From Tannerellaceae bacterium (GTDB lineage Bacteria > Bacteroidota > Bacteroidia > Bacteroidales > Tannerellaceae), in assembly GCA_031264865.1 (NCBI GenBank), contig JAISDJ010000340.1:1-32103 (forward strand): DNA of 32,103 nucleotides, in the 5' to 3' direction. The translations under genes and the position numbers were made by a program. Under the pieces are notes generated by a model that searched no databases, was not told where the DNA came from, and saw only the letters and a list, made by a program, of their open reading frames with translations. This document shows, piece after piece, positions 15,635 through 23,580 of this stretch. Within the stretch, counting starts at the first letter, position 1; each line of letters opens with the position of its first letter.

Positions 15635-16444
15635 ATGAGAAAAGTAACCTATTTATTAGTGATGATGACAATCTTGTTTTCTTCCTGCGGAGAATACAAT
15701 AAGATATTAAAGAGTACGGATTATGAGTTGAAATATTCTTATGCAAAGAAATATTTTAATGCAAAGAAATATTCCAGATCGGTTACTCTGCTGGAAGAAT
15801 TGGTTACTATCTTTAAAGGTACAGCCTATGCCGAAGAGTCATTATATCTACTGGCTCAGAGTTATTACGGACAAAAAGATTATCAAACGGCTTCACAATA
15901 TTTCAATACGTATTACACCACTTATCCCAAGGGTGAGTATGTAGAAATGGCGCGTTTCTATTCGGGTTACGGTTTATATCTGGATTCGCCGGATCCCCGG
16001 TTAGACCAAACGCAAACCTATGAAGCGATTAATCAATTACAATTGTATCTTGAGTATTATCCGCAATCGGAACGTTCGGCGGAAGCCCAGGATATTATGT
16101 TTGAGCTTCAGGAAAAACTGGCTTATAAAGAGCTGTTGGCTACCCATTTGTATTACAACATGGGAACCTATGGGGGTAATAATTACCAAGCCTGTGTTAT
16201 AACGGCTCAAAATGCATTGAAGAACTATCCGTTTTCAAAATACAGAGAAGACTTCATCTATCTGATGTTACAATCAAAATATGAATTATCGTTGGTGAGT
16301 GTAGACGAGAAATTGCAAGGAAGATATCGTGATGTAGTAGATGAATATTATAACTATATGAACGAATATCCCGAAGGAAAATATATAAAGCAAGCAAAAC
16401 GCTTCTATGATTATGCCGGCAAGAGAATTACCGACAGTTATTAA
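15635..16444 (+). CDS. bamD: Outer membrane assembly lipoprotein BamD
   Basis: The chosen start gives 269 residues; ATG at 15629 would add Met-Arg. The signal peptide MRKVTYLLVMMTILFSSC ends in a lipobox with Cys18. The remainder is tetratricopeptide-like helical hairpins: 'KYSYAKKYFNAKKYSRSVTLLEELVTIFKGTAYAEESLYLLAQSYYGQ', 'YYTTYPKGEYVEMARFYSGYGLYL', 'LQLYLEYYPQSERSAEAQ'. The pattern of aromatic residues and the Ser-Pro-like turn spacing match BamD/YfiO of Bacteroidetes. It is periplasmic and anchored to the outer membrane, where it helps BamA insert beta-barrels. Its stop codon overlaps an ATG in the following frame, and rpoZ follows directly. Confidence 0.92.
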   Translation: MRKVTYLLVMMTILFSSCGEYNKILKSTDYELKYSYAKKYFNAKKYSRSVTLLEELVTIFKGTAYAEESLYLLAQSYYGQKDYQTASQYFNTYYTTYPKGEYVEMARFYSGYGLYLDSPDPRLDQTQTYEAINQLQLYLEYYPQSERSAEAQDIMFELQEKLAYKELLATHLYYNMGTYGGNNYQACVITAQNALKNYPFSKYREDFIYLMLQSKYELSLVSVDEKLQGRYRDVVDEYYNYMNEYPEGKYIKQAKRFYDYAGKRITDSY

Positions 16445-16470
16445 TGAATTTAATTACTAAAAACAATTAT

Positions 16471-16803
16471 ATGGATTATAGAAAATCAAATGCTCCGATT
16501 ACTACGGTTACGCGTGACATGATGAGGTTATCGGCCGATACAGGTAATGTTTACGAAACAACAATGATTATTGCTAAGAGGTCTAACCAGATTGCTGTAG
16601 AAATGAAACAAGATTTGGAAAAAAAGCTTCAGGAATTTGCCTCTTACAACGATAATTTGGAGGAAGTATTTGAAAATAGAGAACAGATTGAAATCTCCCG
16701 TTATTACGAAAAACTTCCAAAGTCAACGCTTATTGCTGCTCAGGAATACGAAGAAGGTAAAATATATTATAAAAATCCGGCAAAAGATAAAGGAGGATTT
16801 TAA
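16471..16803 (+). CDS. rpoZ: RNA polymerase omega subunit (Bacteroidetes type)
   Basis: The preferred start gives 110 residues beginning MDYRKSNAP, as is usual for this family. An ATG at 16444 (overlapping the bamD stop) would add nine residues. 'TVTRDMMRLSADTGNVYETTMIIAKRSNQIAVEMKQDLEKKLQEFASYNDNLEEVFENREQIEISRYYEKLPKSTLIAAQEY' is the characteristic Bacteroidetes omega sequence, including the 'RSNQI' helix that wraps the beta-prime C terminus. It helps RNA polymerase assemble. The bamD-rpoZ-DUF4293 arrangement recurs in this phylum. Confidence 0.93.
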   Translation: MDYRKSNAPITTVTRDMMRLSADTGNVYETTMIIAKRSNQIAVEMKQDLEKKLQEFASYNDNLEEVFENREQIEISRYYEKLPKSTLIAAQEYEEGKIYYKNPAKDKGGF

Positions 16804-16804
16804 T

Positions 16805-16885
16805 TAGTTGACAGTTGGCAATTGGATTACGTAATTAATTGTCAACTGTTAATTGTCAACCATCAACCGTCACCGTCAACTGAAA
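16805..16885. repeat. GTCAAC-type intergenic repeat with imperfect hairpin
   Basis: The gap between rpoZ and the DUF4293 gene carries repeated (T/C)GTCAAC units and an imperfect inverted repeat, AGTTGACAGTTGGCAATT against AATTGTCAACTGTTAATT. No promoter or gene is seen in it. It looks like a dispersed intergenic repeat. Confidence 0.6.
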
Positions 16886-16889
16886 AATC

Positions 16890-17345
16890 ATGTTACAAAG
16901 AATACAAACTGTTTATTTACTTATCATAGCTATTTTAGCAGCTCTCATGTTATTTATGCCTTTATCGGTATTACAAACCGGCGACGGTTTTTATACGTTT
17001 GATGTTTTTGGTGTGAACGCTGTGGCTACTTCAGAGATTGTTTATCCCACATGGGGACTATTTGTATTGACAGCCCTCATATCTCTACTGGCTCTTATTA
17101 CGATATTTCTTTATAAAAAGAGAATGTTGCAGATACGTATCTGCCTCTTCAATGCTATCCTAATGCTTGGATTTTATGGATTCTTTACTTATCTTGTCAT
17201 TGTTATGAAACAACAATTAGACATATCTGTAAGTATACGGATAGCCTTATCTTTCCCTGTTATTTGTTTGATTCTCGACTATTTGGCGATACGTAATATC
17301 GGCGCCGACGAGACATTAGTCCGTTCCCTTGAACGATTAAGATAA
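16890..17345 (+). CDS. DUF4293 membrane protein
   Basis: The protein has 151 residues and four hydrophobic helices (about 5-27, 52-74, 81-101 and 115-135). It opens MLQRIQTVYLLI and ends in a charged LVRSLERLR tail. The length, topology and 'IQTVYLL' start match the DUF4293 family, which is largely confined to Bacteroidetes and often lies next to rpoZ. The function is unknown. It ends 6 bp from the converging minus-strand gene with no clear terminator between them, so the two messages may overlap. Confidence 0.88.
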   Translation: MLQRIQTVYLLIIAILAALMLFMPLSVLQTGDGFYTFDVFGVNAVATSEIVYPTWGLFVLTALISLLALITIFLYKKRMLQIRICLFNAILMLGFYGFFTYLVIVMKQQLDISVSIRIALSFPVICLILDYLAIRNIGADETLVRSLERLR

Positions 17346-17351
17346 TGCACG

Positions 17352-18020
17352 TTATAAAGGTATCAGATAGGTGAGCTTTCCGAAAATAACCTGACTGGAT
17401 GATTGGGGGAAAGGGTCGCCTTTTCTATTATTGAAAAAATCCCCTAATCCATAGTAATAACGTCCTTCTAACAGGAAATTACCTATGCCGGTTCTTATCT
17501 CAATACCGGGGCCTCCGCCAATTCCCCATGCAAATTTCTTTTCTACAAGTTTAGCGTGTAGTTCACGATAACGGCTATCCAACGTTTCTTCAAAATCACC
17601 TGACAGATTAGTCGTTGTCTTTTCATTAATAACAAAACCAATCTTCGGGCCAAGATTCAGAAAGAAACGCACACGTTTTCCTCCAAAGTAGATATGAGTA
17701 AGGAAGGGAACGTCAATAACATCTATTTTTCGTGTATATTGGAGTGTTTTATCTTCAAATTTCTCATCCCATCCTTGTTGTGTATAATTTACTTCGAGAA
17801 TTAAACCTAAATGATTTTCTGTTATCCAGCGGCCGGTAAAACCAATGTGTGAGCCCAATAGAAATTGTGTCTGTATTTTAGGTACAAAACTAACGGTGGA
17901 AACACCCATACCAAAAGAACCTCCAATGGATAACTCTTTCTTGAAAGTATTTTGCCCATTAATAGCTATGGTAAAAACAAAAAGGACAATTGATAGTAAG
18001 ATGATGAAGCGTTTATTCAT
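17352..18020 (-). CDS. PorT-like outer membrane beta-barrel protein
   Basis: The protein has 222 residues. Signal peptide MNKRFIILLSIVLFVFTIAINGQ. The mature part alternates polar and hydrophobic residues as in an eight-stranded barrel: 'LSIGGSFGMGVSTVSFVP', 'LGLILEVNYTQQGWDEKF', 'IDVPFLTHIYFGGKRVRFFLNLGPKIGFVINE', 'FLLEGRYYYGLGDFF'. The 'LGPKIGF' and 'VPFLTHIYFG' strands are the usual signature of PorT-family (OMP_b-brl_2) proteins. In Porphyromonas one member is a T9SS component, but most are of unknown role. Its start overlaps the stop of the LysM/binding-protein gene by one base, so they form one operon. Confidence 0.87.
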   Translation of the reverse strand: MNKRFIILLSIVLFVFTIAINGQNTFKKELSIGGSFGMGVSTVSFVPKIQTQFLLGSHIGFTGRWITENHLGLILEVNYTQQGWDEKFEDKTLQYTRKIDVIDVPFLTHIYFGGKRVRFFLNLGPKIGFVINEKTTTNLSGDFEETLDSRYRELHAKLVEKKFAWGIGGGPGIEIRTGIGNFLLEGRYYYGLGDFFNNRKGDPFPQSSSQVIFGKLTYLIPL

Positions 18021-19825
18021 TAGTTTAATTCATAACGAATTACTTTAAAATCACGTTTGTTATAGTGGATTATAAACAAGTTGGTGTTGATAAATCCTCC
18101 CCAGTTATTGGCACGATGGAAATCAAATCCTGTCTGAATACTTTTATAATGAATTTTATTCAGGTTATTCTCGAAATTAGTTCCATACTTGTGGATTGCA
18201 TCAAAGAAGAACATTCCGGTATCAAATCCTAAAATACCATATTTAGGATACGTATTCATCATCTCTTTACTGTACCATGTTTTATATTTAGTGTTGAAGC
18301 GCAACACATTATTCGCCATATTATCGGCGTAGAAATGAGAATAAATATATGTGTCAAGCGCATGGAAATCATCTAAACATTCGCGTGTATACGTTTGCCA
18401 CTCTGGATAACCAAACATATTAACAATAAACGAAGGGTTTGCCTCAACTATTATTCGGAGCGGAGAACATATTTTGTTTAATGCTGCACTCGAACCCGAA
18501 ATAGGTATAATAACATTACGCTTGTCGGTAACCAATAACGAAAGGACATCATTGGCAAACGATTCGTCATGGAAAACAAGGTCTTTGAACGGAACTTGCT
18601 TTTGTGTCAGTTCCAGTTTGAATGTTTTAATAAATTCTGCTTTATCATCTTTATCATAGGTATCAACGAAAATGATATTGTAGTCGTAAAACATTTTATA
18701 TGCTTCCTCCGATGCTCTTGCATGAAGATACGAATGTGGAGTGTTTACCTGATATATATAATAATTAGATAACACATCATCGTTTTTAGACGTAAACGGA
18801 ATTACATATTTAATGCTGTTCTTCCTGGCAAACTCTGCAATAGGTTTAATCTGTTCGTCTTCAACAGCCCCGATTATCAGATGTACATTCTTTAATGCAG
18901 TTTCGTTTAGTATCTGATCCAGCTTTTGCGTACCGGATCCAGTATCACGTACAATTAACTCGATGGATATCCCGGTATTCTTTAAGCTGTCTATGGCCAG
19001 TAATAATCCTTCGTAGTATTCAACAAAACGGGTCGTTGTTGACGTTTGACCTATCTGATCGGCCATAAACGGTAGTAATAATGCTACTTTTATTTTATCT
19101 ACTTTATTGATTTGTTTGGGAGTAGACAACATGGCATTCACTTCTCGTTCTTTGGGTTGAGCGGCTGTTTGTGTTATTGTTTCTTCTGTTTTAACAGGTA
19201 CTTTTATAATCATATCGGCTTTGACCCCTTTTTGCAATTCGGGATTCTTTGCTATTAACTCCTCAACCGTAACGTTAAACTTACGGGTAAGGCGGTACAT
19301 TGTTTCTTTTCTTTCTACTTTATATTCAATATATTTTACAACTGTTTGAGATTCTGTTTGAGGTAATTGGTCAATCTTAACAGATGGTATACGGATTGTT
19401 TTGCCAATTTGAAAAGTGCTGACAGAAAGCCCGGGATTAGCATTGATAATATTCGTAGCTGATACCTCGTATCTTTTGGATAACGAATAAAGCGTTTCTT
19501 TGGGTTGAATCGTATGGAACGAATAATCACGGTCTTCTTGTGTAGCAGTAACAGTGGTTGCTATATCCTTTTGGGGAATCCTTAATTTTTCTCCGGTTTT
19601 AATCATCTCGCGGCTTTCGGGATTCAGACGATAAATATCTTCGACGCCAACTCCGTACATAGTAGCGATTGAATAAACGGTCTGTCCCTGTTCAATAGTG
19701 TGATAAAATATATCATCATCCTGAATATTCGTAGAAATAATCTTAGTCCCTTTCTCTTGGGAATACACTTTTGCACAAGTAAAACAAAAGAATACAGTTA
19801 ATAGATAAATTATAATCTTATTCAT
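18020..19825 (-). CDS. Triple LysM plus periplasmic-binding-protein fusion
   Basis: The protein has 601 residues. Signal peptide 1-22. Three LysM domains: about 40-85 ('YHTIEQGQTVYSIATMYGV'), 101-147 ('FHTIQPKETLYSLSKRYEV') and 167-210 ('YKVERKETMYRLTRKFNV'). After a linker, residues about 245-580 form a type 1 periplasmic-binding fold (starts 'KIKVALLLPFMADQ', includes 'HLIIGAVEDEQIKPIAEFA' and 'YVIPFTSKNDDVLSNY'). LysM binds peptidoglycan, so the binding domain is held on the cell wall. No ABC transporter genes are nearby, which suggests sensing or cell-wall surveillance rather than uptake, similar to the LpoA-like use of this fold (inference). It is the first gene of the operon with the PorT-like barrel. 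Confidence 0.9.
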   Translation of the reverse strand: MNKIIIYLLTVFFCFTCAKVYSQEKGTKIISTNIQDDDIFYHTIEQGQTVYSIATMYGVGVEDIYRLNPESREMIKTGEKLRIPQKDIATTVTATQEDRDYSFHTIQPKETLYSLSKRYEVSATNIINANPGLSVSTFQIGKTIRIPSVKIDQLPQTESQTVVKYIEYKVERKETMYRLTRKFNVTVEELIAKNPELQKGVKADMIIKVPVKTEETITQTAAQPKEREVNAMLSTPKQINKVDKIKVALLLPFMADQIGQTSTTTRFVEYYEGLLLAIDSLKNTGISIELIVRDTGSGTQKLDQILNETALKNVHLIIGAVEDEQIKPIAEFARKNSIKYVIPFTSKNDDVLSNYYIYQVNTPHSYLHARASEEAYKMFYDYNIIFVDTYDKDDKAEFIKTFKLELTQKQVPFKDLVFHDESFANDVLSLLVTDKRNVIIPISGSSAALNKICSPLRIIVEANPSFIVNMFGYPEWQTYTRECLDDFHALDTYIYSHFYADNMANNVLRFNTKYKTWYSKEMMNTYPKYGILGFDTGMFFFDAIHKYGTNFENNLNKIHYKSIQTGFDFHRANNWGGFINTNLFIIHYNKRDFKVIRYELN

Positions 19826-19847
19826 TTTCCGGTTGGATTATTTCCGG

Positions 19848-19855
19848 CAAAGATA
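19848..19855 (-). promoter_or_regulatory. -7 element of the LysM/PorT operon
   Basis: The minus strand reads TATCTTTG, with a TTAG about 20 bases upstream as a weak -33 element, 22 bases before the ATG at 19825. Confidence 0.55.
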
Positions 19856-19909
19856 ATGTATCTCAACATAAAATACTAATCTTATATAATATTCAACCGG
19901 TAAATAAGT

Positions 19910-19917
19910 TATCTTTG
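19910..19917 (+). promoter_or_regulatory. -7 element of the type B T9SS cargo gene
   Basis: TATCTTTG, a full match to the -7 consensus, divergent from the LysM operon. It places the transcription start near 19924 and argues against a TTG start at 19931. Confidence 0.55.
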
Positions 19918-19984
19918 TGGGGTTGCTTGTTTGGTAACTCCAACAATAAGTACTTATTTTGGGATGGAAATCAGAAATTATAAA

Positions 19985-21319
19985 ATGCTTCACAAGATAT
20001 ATAGAAGACCGGTAGGCCTGTTTATCATGTTTCTTTTTGCGTTATCACTTCAGGCACAATATACGGTATCTGGAGGTAATGGAATCCCTTTGCTTGCTCT
20101 TAATGATACGCCCAATAAGCTGCAAGTATACCTTGTATATGGCATGAATAATGTAGAGATACGTTACACTTCCGCTTCCGCTTCATCATCACATCAATGG
20201 TTTCGGTATAAAGTAAAAGCGCTGGAAGCAGAACCTGTTTCAAGTGTACAGGAAGGAACCACATCGATTGTCCGTACTATTGAAGAAGGATATGGTTATT
20301 TTGTAAAGGAAGTGGAAGCGATAGGTTCCAACTCTTTCGTATGGATTATTGATTACAGTAAATATGCATTTGATATCAGCCAACTACAAATTGTTCCTGA
20401 TGATGACCCTTGCTATGAAGTCCGTCTTGAAGGAACAGCCACCTTGCCTAAACTAGCCTATTGTATACCCAATGGAGTGGAGTTTGAGTTGGACCGTGAA
20501 TTTGAGATTATATATAATACATTGGAATGGGATAGTAGTGAAAAAGTATTTTCTCTTAAAGCCTTGACCCAAACAGTAAAAAAAACACCTTTTTATCGTT
20601 CCTTTTCCCCCCCACCGTTGACCGATACGGATATTCAATTGAAAGGAGACCTTTTTGCACGTCATTTCGGCATAGAGAAATCAATGAGCGTCAGTTTTCA
20701 AGCAACGGCAATAGAGGCTTATATTGATACAACTATTATATCAACAAATGTTCCTAATATGGTTCCCAATACGAATATAGGCTATTCTGCACCGGTTGAA
20801 TTACGTTTTGCCGCTAAAGTAAATACGCCTGTTGTAACTTTTTACAGGTGGAATATCCTAAATACTGAAACCAGAGAAAACCTAAGAGTGGAAAATTCGG
20901 AAAGTTTTAATTTTACGTTCCACACAGCCGGTAAATACGTCGTTACCTTAGAAGTAAAGGATAGAAGTAATACCTGTGAGAAAACAGATTCTATCTTGGT
21001 AGATATTGGAGAATCTTATCTCAAGATACCCAATGCTTTCTCACCCGGTGCTTCTCCCGGAGTGAACGACGAGTTCAGGGTGGCTTATAAATCATTGATC
21101 AGTTTTAATGCATGGATATTTAACCGCTGGGGAGTGGAACTCTTCCATTGGACCGACCCGGCTAAAGGTTGGGATGGGAAAAAAGGAGGCAAATATGTAC
21201 CACCCGGCGTTTACTTCTATATAATAGAAGCAAGAGGTTCGGATGGGCGCCGATATAAGGAAAAAGGAAGTATAAATATAATAAGGCCCAAAAATGTACA
21301 AGACCAAATTATTGAATAA
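19985..21319 (+). CDS. T9SS type B (CHU_C) sorted surface protein
   Basis: From ATG at 19985 it has 444 residues, preceded by an A-rich region; ATG at 19964 would add seven. The signal peptide (HKIYRRPVGLFIMFLFALSLQAQ) fits either start. Residues about 260-345 contain a PKD-like fold ('FYRWNILNTETRENL', 'FHTAGKYVVTLEVKD'). The C-terminal 90 residues are a gliding-motility-associated CHU_C domain: 'LKIPNAFSPGASPGVNDEF', 'WIFNRWGVELFHW', 'GWDGKKGGKYVPPGVYFYIIEA'. That is the type B signal for T9SS. The body is not recognised, so the surface function is unknown. It overlaps the lytic transglycosylase gene by 26 bp. Confidence 0.88.
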   Translation: MLHKIYRRPVGLFIMFLFALSLQAQYTVSGGNGIPLLALNDTPNKLQVYLVYGMNNVEIRYTSASASSSHQWFRYKVKALEAEPVSSVQEGTTSIVRTIEEGYGYFVKEVEAIGSNSFVWIIDYSKYAFDISQLQIVPDDDPCYEVRLEGTATLPKLAYCIPNGVEFELDREFEIIYNTLEWDSSEKVFSLKALTQTVKKTPFYRSFSPPPLTDTDIQLKGDLFARHFGIEKSMSVSFQATAIEAYIDTTIISTNVPNMVPNTNIGYSAPVELRFAAKVNTPVVTFYRWNILNTETRENLRVENSESFNFTFHTAGKYVVTLEVKDRSNTCEKTDSILVDIGESYLKIPNAFSPGASPGVNDEFRVAYKSLISFNAWIFNRWGVELFHWTDPAKGWDGKKGGKYVPPGVYFYIIEARGSDGRRYKEKGSINIIRPKNVQDQIIE

Positions 21320-22277
21320 AAAAAACACCGTAGGTTTTATAGCTATCGGATTGATATGCCTGTCAGCTTGTATTGCCATAAGCTCAGATGATGCCGAAAA
21401 AGTAAAAGAAGAACGTCCGCTTGTAACAACTGTCACTACTTCGCCCGATGTACCTTCGTCGATAACTATCTTCGGAGAATCTGTTGATATTACACGGTAT
21501 AATATGCACGAAGGTTATGACCGGGAAATAAGCAGTTTCACTTATTTCCATTCAACGATTTTATTGTTATTTAAGCGTGCCAACTGTGTTTTTCCAATTA
21601 TCGAACCGATATTGAAAGCAAATGGTATTCCCGACGATTTTAAATACCTGGCTGTTATAGAAAGCCATTTAGACCCGCGTGCATCCTCTCCGGCGCGTGC
21701 GGTAGGAACCTGGCAAATTTTAGAAGTTACAGGTCGACAATATGGATTGGCTGTTACTCCAACAGTTGATGAACGTTGTGATGTGGTGAAGTCTACCCTT
21801 GCAGCCTGTAAATATCTGAAAGATGCCTATAATAGGTATGGTAGTTGGTTTAATGTAGCCGCTTCCTATAATGGAGGAATGGGGCGTATCTCCGGTGAAT
21901 TGACCAAACAGCAGGAAGAAAGCGCTTTCGACTTATGGCTTGTACAGGAAACCACCCGTTATCCATACCGGATTATGGCAATTAAGCAGATATTTGAAAA
22001 TCCCTATAAATATGGTTTCGTCTTACATGCCAAAGATTTGTATAAGCCAATTAAAACAAAAGAAGTATCCGTTTCGAAAGACATTATAAATTTGGCCGAA
22101 TTTGCCAAAGAACAAGGAATAACCTATGCTGATATCAAACGGTTTAATCCTTGGTTAAGAGATCGAAAATTAAATACATTAGGCAAGACATATAAAATCC
22201 TGATACCGGAAGCAGAAGATATGTATTATAAAAAGGCGAATACATATGTTCATGATTCCCGTTGGATAGTGAAATGA
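21294..22277 (+). CDS. Lytic transglycosylase (SLT/GH23) lipoprotein with LysM-like tail
   Basis: The protein has 327 residues. N-terminal hydrophobic segment with lipobox CLSAC (Cys26). The SLT domain (about 105-240) shows catalytic Glu123 in 'YLAVIESHLDPRASSPARAVGTWQI' and the later 'NVAASYNGGMGRI' motif, as in MltD-like enzymes. Residues about 272-318 ('VSKDIINLAEFAKEQGITYADIKRFNPWLRDRKLNTLGKTYKILIP') resemble a LysM domain. It cleaves peptidoglycan strands to 1,6-anhydro muropeptides in the periplasm. It starts inside the end of the previous gene and its stop overlaps the next start (ATGA), so three genes form one unit. Confidence 0.93.
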   Translation: MYKTKLLNKKNTVGFIAIGLICLSACIAISSDDAEKVKEERPLVTTVTTSPDVPSSITIFGESVDITRYNMHEGYDREISSFTYFHSTILLLFKRANCVFPIIEPILKANGIPDDFKYLAVIESHLDPRASSPARAVGTWQILEVTGRQYGLAVTPTVDERCDVVKSTLAACKYLKDAYNRYGSWFNVAASYNGGMGRISGELTKQQEESAFDLWLVQETTRYPYRIMAIKQIFENPYKYGFVLHAKDLYKPIKTKEVSVSKDIINLAEFAKEQGITYADIKRFNPWLRDRKLNTLGKTYKILIPEAEDMYYKKANTYVHDSRWIVK

Positions 22278-22840
22278 GAAGAATAGCTGTATTTTGCGGT
22301 TCGAGCCTGGGGGCGAACGAAGTTTACTGTGAACAGGCCTATTTACTGGGAGAAACAGTAGCCCGCTTGGGAATTGGTTTGGTGTATGGCGGCGGCAATG
22401 TAGGTTTGATGAAATATGTTGCCGATGGCGCTATCCGGCGAGGAGGGGAAGTAATAGGAGTTATTCCCGGTTTTCTTAATAAGAAAGAAATAGCTCATAC
22501 CGGCCTTACGGAATTGATAGTTGTAGAAACAATGCATGAGCGAAAAGCTAAAATGAATGAATTAGCCGATGGCGTGATAGCTCTCCCCGGAGGTTACGGT
22601 ACGATGGAAGAATTTTTCGAAATGATAACCTGGGGACAGCTACATTTGCACCAGAAACCCGTTGCTATTTTAAACACCAATGGCTTTTACAATCCTCTTA
22701 TCAAACAGGTAGAAGTCATGGCAACAGAAGGTTTTTTAAAAGAGTCGTATCGCAAAATATTAATAATAGATGATACGATTCCTTGTTTGTTAGAAAAAAT
22801 GAACCAATACAAACCACCCGTATTCGACAAATGGATATGA
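22274..22840 (+). CDS. LOG-family nucleotide 5'-monophosphate phosphoribohydrolase
   Basis: The preferred start gives 188 residues at ATG 22274, which overlaps the preceding TGA as ATGA; a TTG at 22262 is less likely. The TIGR00730/LOG hallmarks are present: 'VFCGSSLGAN' at the start, 'GLVYGGGNVGLMKYVADGA', 'MHERKAKMNELADGVIALPGGYGTMEEFFE' with the PGGxGTxxE motif, and 'TWGQLHLHQKPVAILN'. Family members release the base from nucleoside monophosphates, including cytokinin ribotides in some organisms. In Bacteroidales the physiological substrate is not established. The product is cytoplasmic. Confidence 0.93.
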   Translation: MRRIAVFCGSSLGANEVYCEQAYLLGETVARLGIGLVYGGGNVGLMKYVADGAIRRGGEVIGVIPGFLNKKEIAHTGLTELIVVETMHERKAKMNELADGVIALPGGYGTMEEFFEMITWGQLHLHQKPVAILNTNGFYNPLIKQVEVMATEGFLKESYRKILIIDDTIPCLLEKMNQYKPPVFDKWI

Positions 22841-22849
22841 TATATCCAC

Positions 22850-23014
22850 TTTAAAAATCAATGTCGTTTGGTTAGACTATAACTACAGAAGGTGCTTATC
22901 TTTTTTGAAGAAGGTGCTTACCTCTTTTCAAAAAGGTAGATATAAAATTTTTATCGGCCAGTGCGGTGCAGCCTGGTAAGGAAATCATTTAACTAAATGG
23001 CATTGATTTTTAAA
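22850..23014. repeat. 165-bp segment bounded by 14-bp perfect inverted repeats
   Basis: TTTAAAAATCAATG (22850-22863) recurs exactly inverted at 23001-23014. Inside are two direct copies of GAAGGTGCTTA(T/C)C (22899 and 22910 region) and a short TACCT/AGGTA hairpin near 22919-22938 that may end the upstream transcript. There is no ORF of note. It could be a small non-autonomous element or a chance repeat. It abuts the broken mrr gene. Confidence 0.45.
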
Positions 23015-23016
23015 TT

Positions 23017-23434
23017 CTAAATTTTATCAAACCATTCAGGATTAATGGTAACTTCTTCTATCAATTCTGTTTTAACTCCAAGATTAAATTCTTTTAGTTT
23101 ATCACAGAGTAAATCTCCATTTATCAAATCAATTGAAAGTGCCCCATCCCTAGAAGCTTCTTTTATTGCATCTTGTGTAAATTTACCTGTAGTTATAAAT
23201 AAACCCTTATCTGCACGTCCTTGCCCAAGCAAGGTTATAATCGACTCTACTTTGTATTCCGTCTTCTTTATGGGGGATACTTTAAGTATCCTCACTTATA
23301 TTAGCAATTTGATATACCTTTTCGTTAATCTTTTCTATAGTACCAGAGCCGCCTAGCTGTTTTAATGCTTTTAATGTGGGGATGAGTAGCTTGTCATAAG
23401 TTGGTATTTGATTATGTATTTTCTGTTTTCCCAT
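23017..23434 (-). pseudogene. mrr: Degraded Mrr-type restriction endonuclease
   Basis: Reading from ATG at 23434, the N-terminal winged-helix part of Mrr is plain ('IPTYDKLLIPTLKALKQLGGSGTIEKINEKV'). It then hits an in-frame TAA at 23282-23284; past the stop, 'SIPHKEDGIQSRVDYNLAWAR' continues the family sequence. The catalytic-domain end appears in another frame ('ADKGLFITTGKFTQDAIKEASRDGALSIDLINGDLLCDKL', ending at 23017). The middle of the nuclease domain, including most catalytic residues, is missing. About 139 codons remain of a protein that is normally near 300. Mrr cleaves methylated DNA; this copy cannot. The C-terminal fragment alone (23017-23295) stays open but is not expected to work. 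Confidence 0.85.
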
Positions 23435-23580
23435 ATACTAAATACTAATGTAAGATTTAAATTTCTTGCAATTTACAAATAATTTATAATACTATTCAAT
23501 AAAGAGTCAAAGTAGTTTAGTGTTTTTTCTACTTATATCTATAGCGATTTAAAATCGTATAACTTCTTTAACTCCTTTTC
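23435..23580. other. AT-rich gap downstream of hisB with a repeat-like segment
   Basis: No gene is seen. Positions 23502-23578 share their ends with the intergenic segment at 13612-13731 (AGTCAAAGTAGTT...AG at the left, CTTT-AACTCCT at the right), suggesting a dispersed repeat. Confidence 0.4.

Noticed and set aside
16444-16470. Longer rpoZ start overlapping the bamD stop
   Set aside because: The family normally begins MDY-K/R at the position of 16471. The overlap is attractive, but the extra nine residues are not typical.
22950-22985. tRNA-like GTGCGGTGCAGCCTGGTAAG sequence
   Set aside because: It resembles a tRNA D-arm for a few bases, but no anticodon or T arm follows and no cloverleaf can be drawn.
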